Program-made: the position numbers and the translations under genes
NCBI GenBank assembly: GCA_963728535.1
Contig: CAVSKK010000001.1
Location: forward strand, 434,001 to 498,000
Direction of reading: 5' to 3'
DNA length: 64,000 nt
Source of the DNA: VAXT01 sp963728535
GTDB lineage: Bacteria > Actinomycetota > Thermoleophilia > Gaiellales > Gaiellaceae
Notes under the pieces: generated by a model
Databases searched by the model: none
Told to the model about the DNA's origin: nothing
Seen by the model: the letters and a program-made list of their open reading frames with translations, nothing else
Part shown: one piece after another, positions 32,617 to 39,731 of the stretch
How positions within the stretch are numbered: position 1 is the stretch's first letter
Layout: every line of letters starts with the position of its first letter

Positions 32617-33518
32617 GCGAGCGGCGGCGCACCGATCCGCTTCCGCTCGGCGGAGACGAGCCATACTCGAAGGGCCTGATGGCTCGCGCGCTGATGCGGG
32701 TCGGGGTCTCGGCTGTGCGGGCCTACGAGCTCGCGCGCCGGATCGAGGCGGATCTTCTTCAGCGCAAGGAGGACACGGTCACGTTCGACCGGCTTCAGGA
32801 TCTCGCCGTCGAGGTTCTCGGGGACGGCGAGGGCGAGAAGGCGGCCGGGCGCCTGCGCCGCTATCGCGACCTGGAGGAGCTCGACCTTCCGATCATCGTG
32901 CTCATCGGAGGAGCGACCGGCACCGGCAAGTCGACCGTCGCCACCGAGGTCGCCTATCGCCTGGGCATCACGCGGCTCACCTCGACCGACTTCGTCCGGC
33001 AAACCATGCGCGCGTTCTTCAGCCCGGAGTTCATGCCCTCGGTCCACTACTCCAGCTTCGAAGCCGGAAGCGGACTGCGCAGCGCCGAGGAGGAGCAGGT
33101 CGATCCACTTCTCCATGGGTTCCTCGACCAGACGCGAAACGTCCTCGTCGGCGTCGACGCCGCCATCGAGCGCTCGCTCACCGAGGGCTGGTCGACCGTG
33201 CTCGAGGGCGTTCACCTCGTGCCCGGGATGCTTGCGCCGATCAAGGACGCGCTGGTCGTGCACTGCATCCTTGCGATCGAGAGCGAGGAAGCGCATGCGG
33301 GCCATTTCTGGATCCGCGACCTCGCCTCGGACGGGCTGCGGCCGCTCGACAGGTATCTCGAGCGACTCTCCGACATTCGCTACCTTCAGGACTACATCGT
33401 GGAGCGGGCAGAAAGAGAAGGGGTGCCCGTGATCGACAACCAACACCGGGAAGGGGCAACCTCCGAGGTGATGGAGCTCGTGCTGACGGCGGCGGACAGC
33501 CTGCAGAAGGTCGGATGA
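32613..33518 (+). CDS. 2-phosphoglycerate kinase
   Basis: 301 residues from ATG 32613 (ATGA overlap). Resembles archaeal 2-phosphoglycerate kinase, which makes 2,3-diphosphoglycerate from 2-PG and ATP. An N-terminal ATP-cone-like region (SKGLMARALMRVGVSAVRAYELA) precedes the kinase core with P-loop VLIGGATGTGKST, STDFVRQTMRAFF, PSVHYSSFEA, and EGVHLVPGML. With the preceding gene it forms the complete two-step route from 2-PG to cyclic 2,3-DPG. Confidence 0.85.
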   Translation: MSERRRTDPLPLGGDEPYSKGLMARALMRVGVSAVRAYELARRIEADLLQRKEDTVTFDRLQDLAVEVLGDGEGEKAAGRLRRYRDLEELDLPIIVLIGGATGTGKSTVATEVAYRLGITRLTSTDFVRQTMRAFFSPEFMPSVHYSSFEAGSGLRSAEEEQVDPLLHGFLDQTRNVLVGVDAAIERSLTEGWSTVLEGVHLVPGMLAPIKDALVVHCILAIESEEAHAGHFWIRDLASDGLRPLDRYLERLSDIRYLQDYIVERAEREGVPVIDNQHREGATSEVMELVLTAADSLQKVG

Positions 33519-34525
33519 CCGAGCTGGCCGGAGCAGAGATGGCGGTGGAGACCCGCATCGCGGCCGCGCGTCCTTGCCTCTGCGAGAGCTATGCCCGCGT
33601 GACCGAGCGCTCCGCCCTCGCGAGTGCGCGCTGGCTCGGCCGTGCCGACCAGGAGGGTGCAGAGGAGGCCGCGTGCGCCGGCATGCAGGAGGCCCTCGAG
33701 CAGCTGCCGATCGACGGGCACATCGTCATCGGCGCCGCGGCCGAGCAGGAGCAGCTTGCGGCCGGCGCGCGAATCGGGGCAGGCGGCGACGCCGCCGATC
33801 TCGCCCTCGACCCGCTGGAGGGGTCGGGCATCGTCGCGCGAGGTGGCGGCGGCGCGATGTCGATGATCGCAGCCGGCCCGCAGGGGTCTTTTCCGACCTT
33901 GCCGGACATGTACATGCGAAAGATGGCGGTCGGCCCCGTGGCCCGGGGCAAGATCGACCTGACGCGGCCAGTCGCCGAGAACGTCGAGGCGATTGCGACC
34001 GCCTTCGGGCGCCGGGTCGCCGATGTGACGACGATCGTCCTCGACCGTCCACGACACCACGACCTGATCCAGGAAATCCGCGTGGCAGGAGCACGCATCA
34101 AGCTGATCCAGGACGGCGACGTGACCGCCTCGATCTCGGCCGCGATCCGCGGCACGAACGACCACCTCGCGATCGGAATCGGCGGGACCCGCCAGGCCGT
34201 GCTCACAGCGGCCGCGCTCCGCTGCCTGGGCGGCGAGATGCAGGCGCAGCTCTGGCCGACGACCCGCGGGGAGATCGAGCTCGCCCGTGAACAGGGCATC
34301 ACCGACATGGAGCAGGTGTTCGCGATCGACGACCTCGCCCCGACCGAGGTGATCGTCGCCGCCACCGGCGTATCGAACGGCGACTTGCTGCGCGGTGTCC
34401 GTTACCTCGCCGACAGCGCGCGCACCCATTCGCTCGTCATGTGCACGCGCTGCAACTGGGTTCGCTTCGTCGACGGGATCCACTTCTTCGCCCGCGAGCG
34501 CCGCGAGGAAGTCCGGCTGCTATAG
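33515..34525 (+). CDS. glpX: Class II fructose-1,6-bisphosphatase (GlpX)
   Basis: 336 residues from ATG 33515 (ATGA overlap). GlpX-type phosphatase: LALDPLEGSGIVARGGGGAM is the metal/phosphate motif (usual form DPLEGT, here Ser for Thr), PDMYMRKMAVGP, IQDGDVTASISAAI, GIGGTRQAVLTAAALRCLGGEMQ and ATGVSNGDLLRGV are family signatures. Hydrolyses fructose-1,6-bisphosphate in gluconeogenesis, fitting an operon that handles lower-glycolysis phosphates. Confidence 0.92.
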   Translation: MTELAGAEMAVETRIAAARPCLCESYARVTERSALASARWLGRADQEGAEEAACAGMQEALEQLPIDGHIVIGAAAEQEQLAAGARIGAGGDAADLALDPLEGSGIVARGGGGAMSMIAAGPQGSFPTLPDMYMRKMAVGPVARGKIDLTRPVAENVEAIATAFGRRVADVTTIVLDRPRHHDLIQEIRVAGARIKLIQDGDVTASISAAIRGTNDHLAIGIGGTRQAVLTAAALRCLGGEMQAQLWPTTRGEIELAREQGITDMEQVFAIDDLAPTEVIVAATGVSNGDLLRGVRYLADSARTHSLVMCTRCNWVRFVDGIHFFARERREEVRLL

Positions 34526-34535
34526 CGTGTCTGCC

Positions 34536-34835
34536 ATGCCGACCAAGGAAGAGGTCACAGAAGCTCTCAAGGGCGTCGAGGATCCCGAGCTCGGGATGGA
34601 CGTCGTCGATCTCGGCCTCGTCTACGAGGTCCAGGTCGAGGGACCGAAGGTGAAGGTCATCCACAGCCTCACGTCGATGGGCTGTCCGGCCGGGCCGATG
34701 ATCCAGGAGGGCATCCACGATGCTGCGGCCGCCGTGCCGGGCGTCGAGGACGTCGAAGTCGAGCTCACGTGGGATCCGCCCTGGACGCCCGAGCTGATGT
34801 CCGAAGACGCGAAGTTCATCCTAGGTTTCGGCTAG
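34536..34835 (+). CDS. DUF59/MIP18-family Fe-S assembly factor (SufT-like)
   Basis: 99 residues. MIP18/DUF59 domain: ALKGVEDPELGMDVVDLGLVY at the N-terminus and SMGCPAGPMI with the conserved Cys. This family helps load iron-sulfur clusters, and similar stand-alone domains occur in Suf and phenylacetate pathways. It follows glpX by 10 bp, probably in the same transcript. The last 20 bp overlap the end of the convergent methyltransferase gene. Confidence 0.88.
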   Translation: MPTKEEVTEALKGVEDPELGMDVVDLGLVYEVQVEGPKVKVIHSLTSMGCPAGPMIQEGIHDAAAAVPGVEDVEVELTWDPPWTPELMSEDAKFILGFG

Positions 34836-35520
34836 TAGCCCGAAACCGTCTCAGCACCACTCGCTCCCAGATGTCGACCGGCGGCTCCGCCTCACGGATT
34901 CGCGCTTCGAGCTCAGCAGGGACGTGGCACCCGTCCCAGTCTTCCTTGATGTCGACGAGTAACTGAGCCGGATCGTCGTACCGCTCGAGCCAGTCGAACT
35001 CGACCTCGGTGTCATGCTCGAATAGGCGGGTCTCGAGGATGCGAGCTTCGGCCGTCCTGACCAACGCCTGAAACTCGGCGTCGTCGAACTCGCCCAGGCT
35101 TTTGCCGCGTACCTCGGCGCGTGTCGCCGGCGGGATCGGGTGCATGTCGAGGAGAATCCCTTCCGGTATGAGAGCCCGATGGATATTCCGCAGGGCGTTC
35201 ACGACGCCCTCAGGCTCAATTCATCACAACGACCAGCTGAGGAAGGCGATGTCGAACCTCTGGCGCGGAACGGCGAGTCCTTGCGCGTCCGCTACCCGGA
35301 ACTCCACCCGGTCTGCGAGCTGGTCGGGGAGAGCGGCGCGTGCTTCCCGAATCGACTCCTCCTCAGGATCGATGCCGAGAACCTCTGCCGCCTGCTCGGC
35401 ATAGAGCCAGGTCAGGCGACCGTCGCCGCAGCCGATCTCGAGCACGCGCTTGCGGTCGAACTCGCCAAGCGCGGCGAGAGCACGTCCCTCGGCGCCCCGT
35501 GGATCCTTGATCGACGCCAT
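34816..35520 (-). CDS. SAM methyltransferase with tandem in-frame TGA; candidate Sec-Sec selenoprotein
   Basis: One frame runs from ATG 35520 (or GTG 35523) to 34816 and is broken only by two adjacent TGA codons at 35226-35221. Before them is a Rossmann methyltransferase N-half (VLEIGCGDGRLTWLYAE, GIDPEEESI, FDIAFLSWSL); after them the same frame continues IEPEGVVNALRNIHRALIPEG, the expected strand-helix that follows motif IV, through a complete C-half. From memory of the family, related proteins carry Cys-Cys after SWSL, so TGA-TGA sits where Sec-Sec could replace it. A bacterial-SECIS-like hairpin starts 10 nt after the second TGA. Alternative: a pseudogene with a double nonsense change. 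No sel genes are in the window. Confidence 0.7.
35192..35210 (-). promoter_or_regulatory. Candidate bacterial SECIS hairpin
   Basis: On the minus strand AGGGCGT-CGTGA-ACGCCCT: a perfect 7-bp stem with a 5-nt apical loop that has G at its second position and a U. The loop lies 17 nt after the second TGA, within the range reported for bacterial SECIS elements, which sit inside the coding region just after the UGA. Confidence 0.5.
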
Positions 35521-35553
35521 CACGCCGATTCTCTCTCCTCCGTCGGTCGGGCG

Positions 35554-36015
35554 CTAGATGGTCAGGCGGAAGATGAGGATCTCGCGCCGCGGCCTTTTCG
35601 TGAACTTCGTCGCAGTCAGGGAGCCGCGCACGTTGTCGTAGATCTCCGTGCCGCCCACGACGGCGAGCCTGAAGAAGTCACGGAAGCGGATCGATCCGGA
35701 CACGACCAGCGTTCCTTTGGGGAGGGTGTAGGTCCCGTTGCACTGCCGGGCCCTGGGGCCCGTGTACGTGCACACGAGATCGGCGTGACCGATCGCCTCT
35801 TTCCTGATCCCCTTGTTGAAGAGGAGCTGGCGAATCAGAAGGACGTCGCCCGTGCCGCGACTGCGAGCTCCGCGGTTGAGGAGGCTGACCCTGACGTCGA
35901 GGCCCGTGATGCGGACCGTTCCCGGCGCAGTCAACGCCGGAGAGCCTTGCGAGATCGACCCGGTGATCAGGGCGAACCCGACTAGGGCGCCGGATAGCAG
36001 AAGCATCTTTCTCAT
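35554..36015 (-). CDS. Secreted allene-oxide-cyclase-barrel-like protein
   Basis: 153 residues with a signal peptide (KMLLLSGALVGFALITGS) and strong Shine-Dalgarno (AGGAGGGGG) before ATG 36015. The C-terminal half, with GTYTLPKGTLVVSGSI, FFRLAVVGGTEIYDNVRG and SLTATKF, resembles the AOC/dirigent-type barrel seen in small secreted actinobacterial proteins. Function unknown. Lies 12 bp downstream of the histidine kinase gene on the same strand, so it may be co-expressed with the two-component system. Confidence 0.7.
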   Translation of the reverse strand: MRKMLLLSGALVGFALITGSISQGSPALTAPGTVRITGLDVRVSLLNRGARSRGTGDVLLIRQLLFNKGIRKEAIGHADLVCTYTGPRARQCNGTYTLPKGTLVVSGSIRFRDFFRLAVVGGTEIYDNVRGSLTATKFTKRPRREILIFRLTI

Positions 36016-36027
36016 GAGTCCCCCTCC

Positions 36028-37566
36028 TTACGACTGCCGGAGACTATCTCCTCGTAGGGCCACTGTCTCCCCGTTGCCACTCGGAAGCTCGACGAAGAAG
36101 GTCGCCCCTTCGCCTTCGGCGCTCGTGAACCCGATTCGGCCGCCGTGCGACTCGACGATATCTCGTGACACGGCGAGCCCGAGCCCGGTACCCGGAATCC
36201 CGCTCGCCGCGGCGTCTCCACGGAAGAACTTCGTGAAGATCTGCGCCTGCTGGGGGGCTGGGATGCCGATCCCCTCGTCGCGCACCTCCACGCGAACAGT
36301 GCCATTCGTGGTCTCCGCCCTGAGCTCGACGATGCCGCCCTGCGGTGAGTACTTGATGGCGTTCGAGAGCAAGTTGCCGATCACCTGGCGCAGCCTGTCG
36401 GGGCTCCCCATGACTGGGAGGGGCTCCTTGGGCAGTGTCAGTGCGAGCCGGTGCTTGGAGCTCTGCGCGCTGTAGAGCTGCGCCTCCTCGCGGAGCAGAG
36501 CCCCCATGTCGAGCAGCTCCTGGGCACGTTCGAATCTCCCCTCCTCGATGCGGCGAACATCGAGAAAGTCGTCGATCAGCTCCGAGAGCCTGCGGGCCTG
36601 CGCGTCGACGATGCCGAGGTAGTGCCGCCGCGTCTCGGAGTCGAAATCCCGGGAGAGGAGGAGCTTCGTGAAGCCGAGGACGCCCGAGAGCGGTGTCCGC
36701 AACTCGTGTGAGACCGTGTTCACGAGATCCGACTTCAGGCGTTCGCTCTCGCGCAGCTGCGCGTTCTGCTCCTCCAACTCAGCCCGCGCGCTCTCGAGGC
36801 GTTCTGCCATCTGGTTGAAGCCTTCGGTGAGCTCGCCCACCTCACCCGGGCCGCCCTGCTCGAGGCGCACCGACAGCTCGCCGCTCGCAAAGCGGCTTGC
36901 CCCTTCGGCCGCCTCGCGGACGGGCCGCGCGATCGAGCTGGCCAGATACAGCCCGAAGAGGAGCATCAAGCACGCTGTGCCTGCGAGCCCGGCCACGCCG
37001 AGCTGGATCGCGTGGCGTGACTTTGATTCGGCCGACTCCTTGCGGCTGGCGGCGATCGCGTCCTCGGTTTCCAGGATGCGTTTGAACCGTCCGCGGATGT
37101 CGGTGATCCGCGCGTCATTCTCACTCTTCGCCAGCGAGGATCGCGCCGCTCCGAGCTGCGTGAACTGCACAACGGGCTCCGCAAACTCGTCGAGATATCG
37201 GCTGATTGCCAGCGTCAGGGTCTTCGCCTGCTGCCGCTGCGTCTCTTCGCGTGAAGTGAGCGCCTCAAATTCGTCGAGACGGCTTGGTAGCTCGTTCTTC
37301 GCAGCGTGATACGGATTGAGGAGGTCCTCGTTCTCTGTGAGCGCGTAGCCGCGGACACCCGACTCGACGTCCAGAACGAGCTTCTCCAGCATCAGCGCGG
37401 AAGCGGTGACCTCCTTCGAGCGTGCCTCCTGCTTCGTTGCCGCCTGAAGCGCGGAAATAGCAAGAATCATCGCGACGAATACCCCGACGACAATCGCCGC
37501 CAGGAGCGCGCTCGCGGCCAGCATCCTGGATCGCAGTGAGAAGGAGGAAAAGCGCGAAGGGGTCAT
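36028..37566 (-). CDS. Sensor histidine kinase (CHASE3-HAMP-HisKA-HATPase)
   Basis: 512 residues. Transmembrane helix (about 15-42), extracytoplasmic helical CHASE3-like domain (ESGVRGYALTENEDLLNPY), second helix (about 188-212), HAMP, then HisKA with phospho-acceptor His in VSHELRTPLSG, N-box NLLSNAIKYSPQGG, G1 VRDEGIGIP and G2 GTGLGLAVS. All catalytic boxes are intact. The start overlaps the stop of the response regulator gene by 4 nt, so the two form a cognate pair. Confidence 0.92.
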   Translation of the reverse strand: MTPSRFSSFSLRSRMLAASALLAAIVVGVFVAMILAISALQAATKQEARSKEVTASALMLEKLVLDVESGVRGYALTENEDLLNPYHAAKNELPSRLDEFEALTSREETQRQQAKTLTLAISRYLDEFAEPVVQFTQLGAARSSLAKSENDARITDIRGRFKRILETEDAIAASRKESAESKSRHAIQLGVAGLAGTACLMLLFGLYLASSIARPVREAAEGASRFASGELSVRLEQGGPGEVGELTEGFNQMAERLESARAELEEQNAQLRESERLKSDLVNTVSHELRTPLSGVLGFTKLLLSRDFDSETRRHYLGIVDAQARRLSELIDDFLDVRRIEEGRFERAQELLDMGALLREEAQLYSAQSSKHRLALTLPKEPLPVMGSPDRLRQVIGNLLSNAIKYSPQGGIVELRAETTNGTVRVEVRDEGIGIPAPQQAQIFTKFFRGDAAASGIPGTGLGLAVSRDIVESHGGRIGFTSAEGEGATFFVELPSGNGETVALRGDSLRQS

Positions 37567-37958
37567 GTCTCGGTCAGCAGCTCCTTGACGGCAGTCCTCA
37601 ATAGGTCGGGGTCGAATGGCTTCGTCACGAAGTCGGCCGCCCCTGCCGCCAGCACGTCCTCCCGAGTCTCGTTCCAGGCGGTGATCACGAGCACGGGAAC
37701 GCGGGACAGCCGAGCGTCGGCCTGGAGCTGAGCCAGTACTTCGAGCCCGCCCAGGCGCGGCAGCATGAGGTCGAGGATCACCGCGTCGGGCTCGAGCTCG
37801 CGTGCGAGCTCAAGCGCCACGAGGCCGTCGCTTGCCTCCGCGAACCGATAGCCGTCGTCGAGCGACGCCCGCACGAGTTCGCGGAGTGCCGGCTCGTCGT
37901 CGCAGATCAGAATCGTCTTGCGGCTTTCCACCGGGCGGCCAAGTTCCTGTTTTGACAT
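37563..37958 (-). CDS. Stand-alone response regulator receiver protein
   Basis: 131 residues from ATG 37958. Single CheY-like receiver: acidic pocket ILICDDEPAL, phospho-acceptor Asp in AVILDLMLPRLGG, switch Thr in LVITAW, and Lys in VTKPFDPD. There is no output domain, so signalling must go through protein contacts or further phosphotransfer. TATTTT lies 6 nt before the ATG, a leaderless-type start, which favours this Met over an upstream one at 37991. Confidence 0.88.
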   Translation of the reverse strand: MSKQELGRPVESRKTILICDDEPALRELVRASLDDGYRFAEASDGLVALELARELEPDAVILDLMLPRLGGLEVLAQLQADARLSRVPVLVITAWNETREDVLAAGAADFVTKPFDPDLLRTAVKELLTET

Positions 37959-38031
37959 CGGAAGAAAATACGGCGCCGCATGCAGGGACACCGTTCGGCC
38001 CTACACGTCAAACGATAGCGCGACGCCGGTC

Positions 38032-38057
38032 GGAGGGCGCGGTCTCCCGCGCCCTCC
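38032..38057 (-). terminator. Hairpin terminator after permease gene
   Basis: A 10-bp perfect GC-rich stem (GGAGGGCGCG with CGCGCCCTCC) and a 6-nt loop, 22 bp beyond the stop of the minus-strand permease gene. Confidence 0.6.
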
Positions 38058-38078
38058 TGGTGATCCTCGGCGCTGTCT

Positions 38079-39677
38079 CTACGAAGGAGTGGGAGCTGAG
38101 ACCGCCCCCGCATTGTCGTACTCGCTTTCGATGCGCGCGAGCTCGCCCTCGTCACCCTGCCGCACCGGCCCCTTGAACCACTTGTGGGCCGAGAGGACGT
38201 ACCAGCCACCGAAGAGCAGGAACGCGGCTCCCACGGTCAGCGGCGTGTAGTTGACGAAGTCCCAGGTGAACCCGGTGTTCCCCGGGATGCCGACCTTGGC
38301 GAACGGCAGCATGAAAACGATCGAGATGAAGATGATCCACACGACAGCGACCCAGTCGATCCAGCGGTAGTGCCGCCCGAGATGCCAGGCACCGCGCTCG
38401 AACGCCTCGCCTTTGCGGACCCGTAGGTAGATCGGGATCGCGAACGCGATGTAGAGGCCGATGACGGCGATCGAGGTTCCGACCGCGTACCCGACGAACG
38501 CGTTCTTGAGCGTCGGGACCATCAACAGGAACGACAGCACGCAGATCGCCCAGACCGTGTTGACCGGGATCCGGTCCCGCTTGGAGACCTTCCTCCACCA
38601 GCGATGGCCCGGAACGGCTCCGTCTCTCGAGAACGCGAACATCATCCGCGAGGCGGAGGTGACCGATGCGATCGTGCAGAAGAGCTGTGCAACGACCGCG
38701 ATCAAGAGCAGGAATTCGGCCCAGCTCTCGCTCATCGCGGTCGTCCAGGAGAACGTGAGGATCTGCTGCCCAGCTCCGACGAAGTCGTCGTTCGCAGCGT
38801 TCGGCAGAGCGAACGTCACCGCGGTCAGCAGGATGAACCCGAAGATCACCGACACGACGACGGACATGACGATGCCCCAGGCGGCGCCCCTCGATGCCTG
38901 TTTCGTCTCCTCGCTCATGTGCGCGGAGGCATCGAAGCCGGTGATCGTGTACTGGGCCATCAGGAGCCCAGTCAGGAACACGTAGAAGAACACGATGTTC
39001 CCGAAGTTCATGCCCGAGAAGCCCGTGTTGTTCACGGTCTCGCCGAAGACGTACCCGACCGACTTGTGGTTGTCGGGGACGACGATCAGCACGCCGACGA
39101 ACACAAGCACGCCGATCATGTGCCACCACGCCGAGAACGCATTCAGCATCCCGGTGATCGGCACTTTGAGCATGTTGACCAGCCCGGCGCCGAGCAGGAT
39201 TAACCCGTACGTGAAGAGGATCCAGCGGATCGTGTTCGGATAGTCGAACAACAGGTTCAACAGCGAGACCGTGAAGACCGCGCAGCCGTAGCCGATCGCG
39301 GCAGTGACGGCGATCTGGCCGACGAGGTTGAACCACCCGGTGAACCAGCCCCACGCCGGTCCGCCGAGCTTCGAGGCCCAGTAGTAGAGACCACCCGCGG
39401 TCGGGTACGTCGAGGCGATCTCGCCCATGGCGAGGGCGACGATGATGCAGAACCCGCCCACGAGCAGCCAACCCCAGGTGACCGCGATCGGGCCGCCCTG
39501 GTTGAACGCGATGTAGTAGGACGTCAGGCAGCCGGCGAGGATCGAGATGATCGTGAACGAGATCGCGAAGTTCTGGAACCCGCCCATCGACCTGTAAAGC
39601 TCCTGCGCGTAGCCCAGCTTGTGTAACTGCTGTCGGTCGTCCAGGTAGTCGGCTCCGCCACCTTCTGCTGTGCTCAT
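38079..39677 (-). CDS. APC-family amino acid/amine permease
   Basis: 532 residues with about 12 transmembrane helices. APC superfamily motifs: YAQELYRSMGGFQNFAISFT at the N-terminus, MGEIASTYPTAGGLYYWAS in helix 2-3, and TGFDASAHMSEETKQASRGA, typical of the GABA/choline-type (ACT) subgroup of bacterial permeases. AAGGA Shine-Dalgarno before ATG 39677. It lies beside genes for amine oxidation and gamma-glutamylation, so a choline-, polyamine- or GABA-like substrate is likely. Confidence 0.88.
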   Translation of the reverse strand: MSTAEGGGADYLDDRQQLHKLGYAQELYRSMGGFQNFAISFTIISILAGCLTSYYIAFNQGGPIAVTWGWLLVGGFCIIVALAMGEIASTYPTAGGLYYWASKLGGPAWGWFTGWFNLVGQIAVTAAIGYGCAVFTVSLLNLLFDYPNTIRWILFTYGLILLGAGLVNMLKVPITGMLNAFSAWWHMIGVLVFVGVLIVVPDNHKSVGYVFGETVNNTGFSGMNFGNIVFFYVFLTGLLMAQYTITGFDASAHMSEETKQASRGAAWGIVMSVVVSVIFGFILLTAVTFALPNAANDDFVGAGQQILTFSWTTAMSESWAEFLLLIAVVAQLFCTIASVTSASRMMFAFSRDGAVPGHRWWRKVSKRDRIPVNTVWAICVLSFLLMVPTLKNAFVGYAVGTSIAVIGLYIAFAIPIYLRVRKGEAFERGAWHLGRHYRWIDWVAVVWIIFISIVFMLPFAKVGIPGNTGFTWDFVNYTPLTVGAAFLLFGGWYVLSAHKWFKGPVRQGDEGELARIESEYDNAGAVSAPTPS

Positions 39678-39731
39678 GCCGCTTCCTTTCGCCGGGGAAG
39701 CGGCTATTTACTCGCGTTTGCGCATGTGCTG

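Noticed and set aside
35221..35226. TGA-TGA as evidence for a genome-wide recoded UGA
   Set aside because: Other genes in the window end at TGA normally, many in ATGA/GTGA overlaps, so UGA is a stop codon in general.
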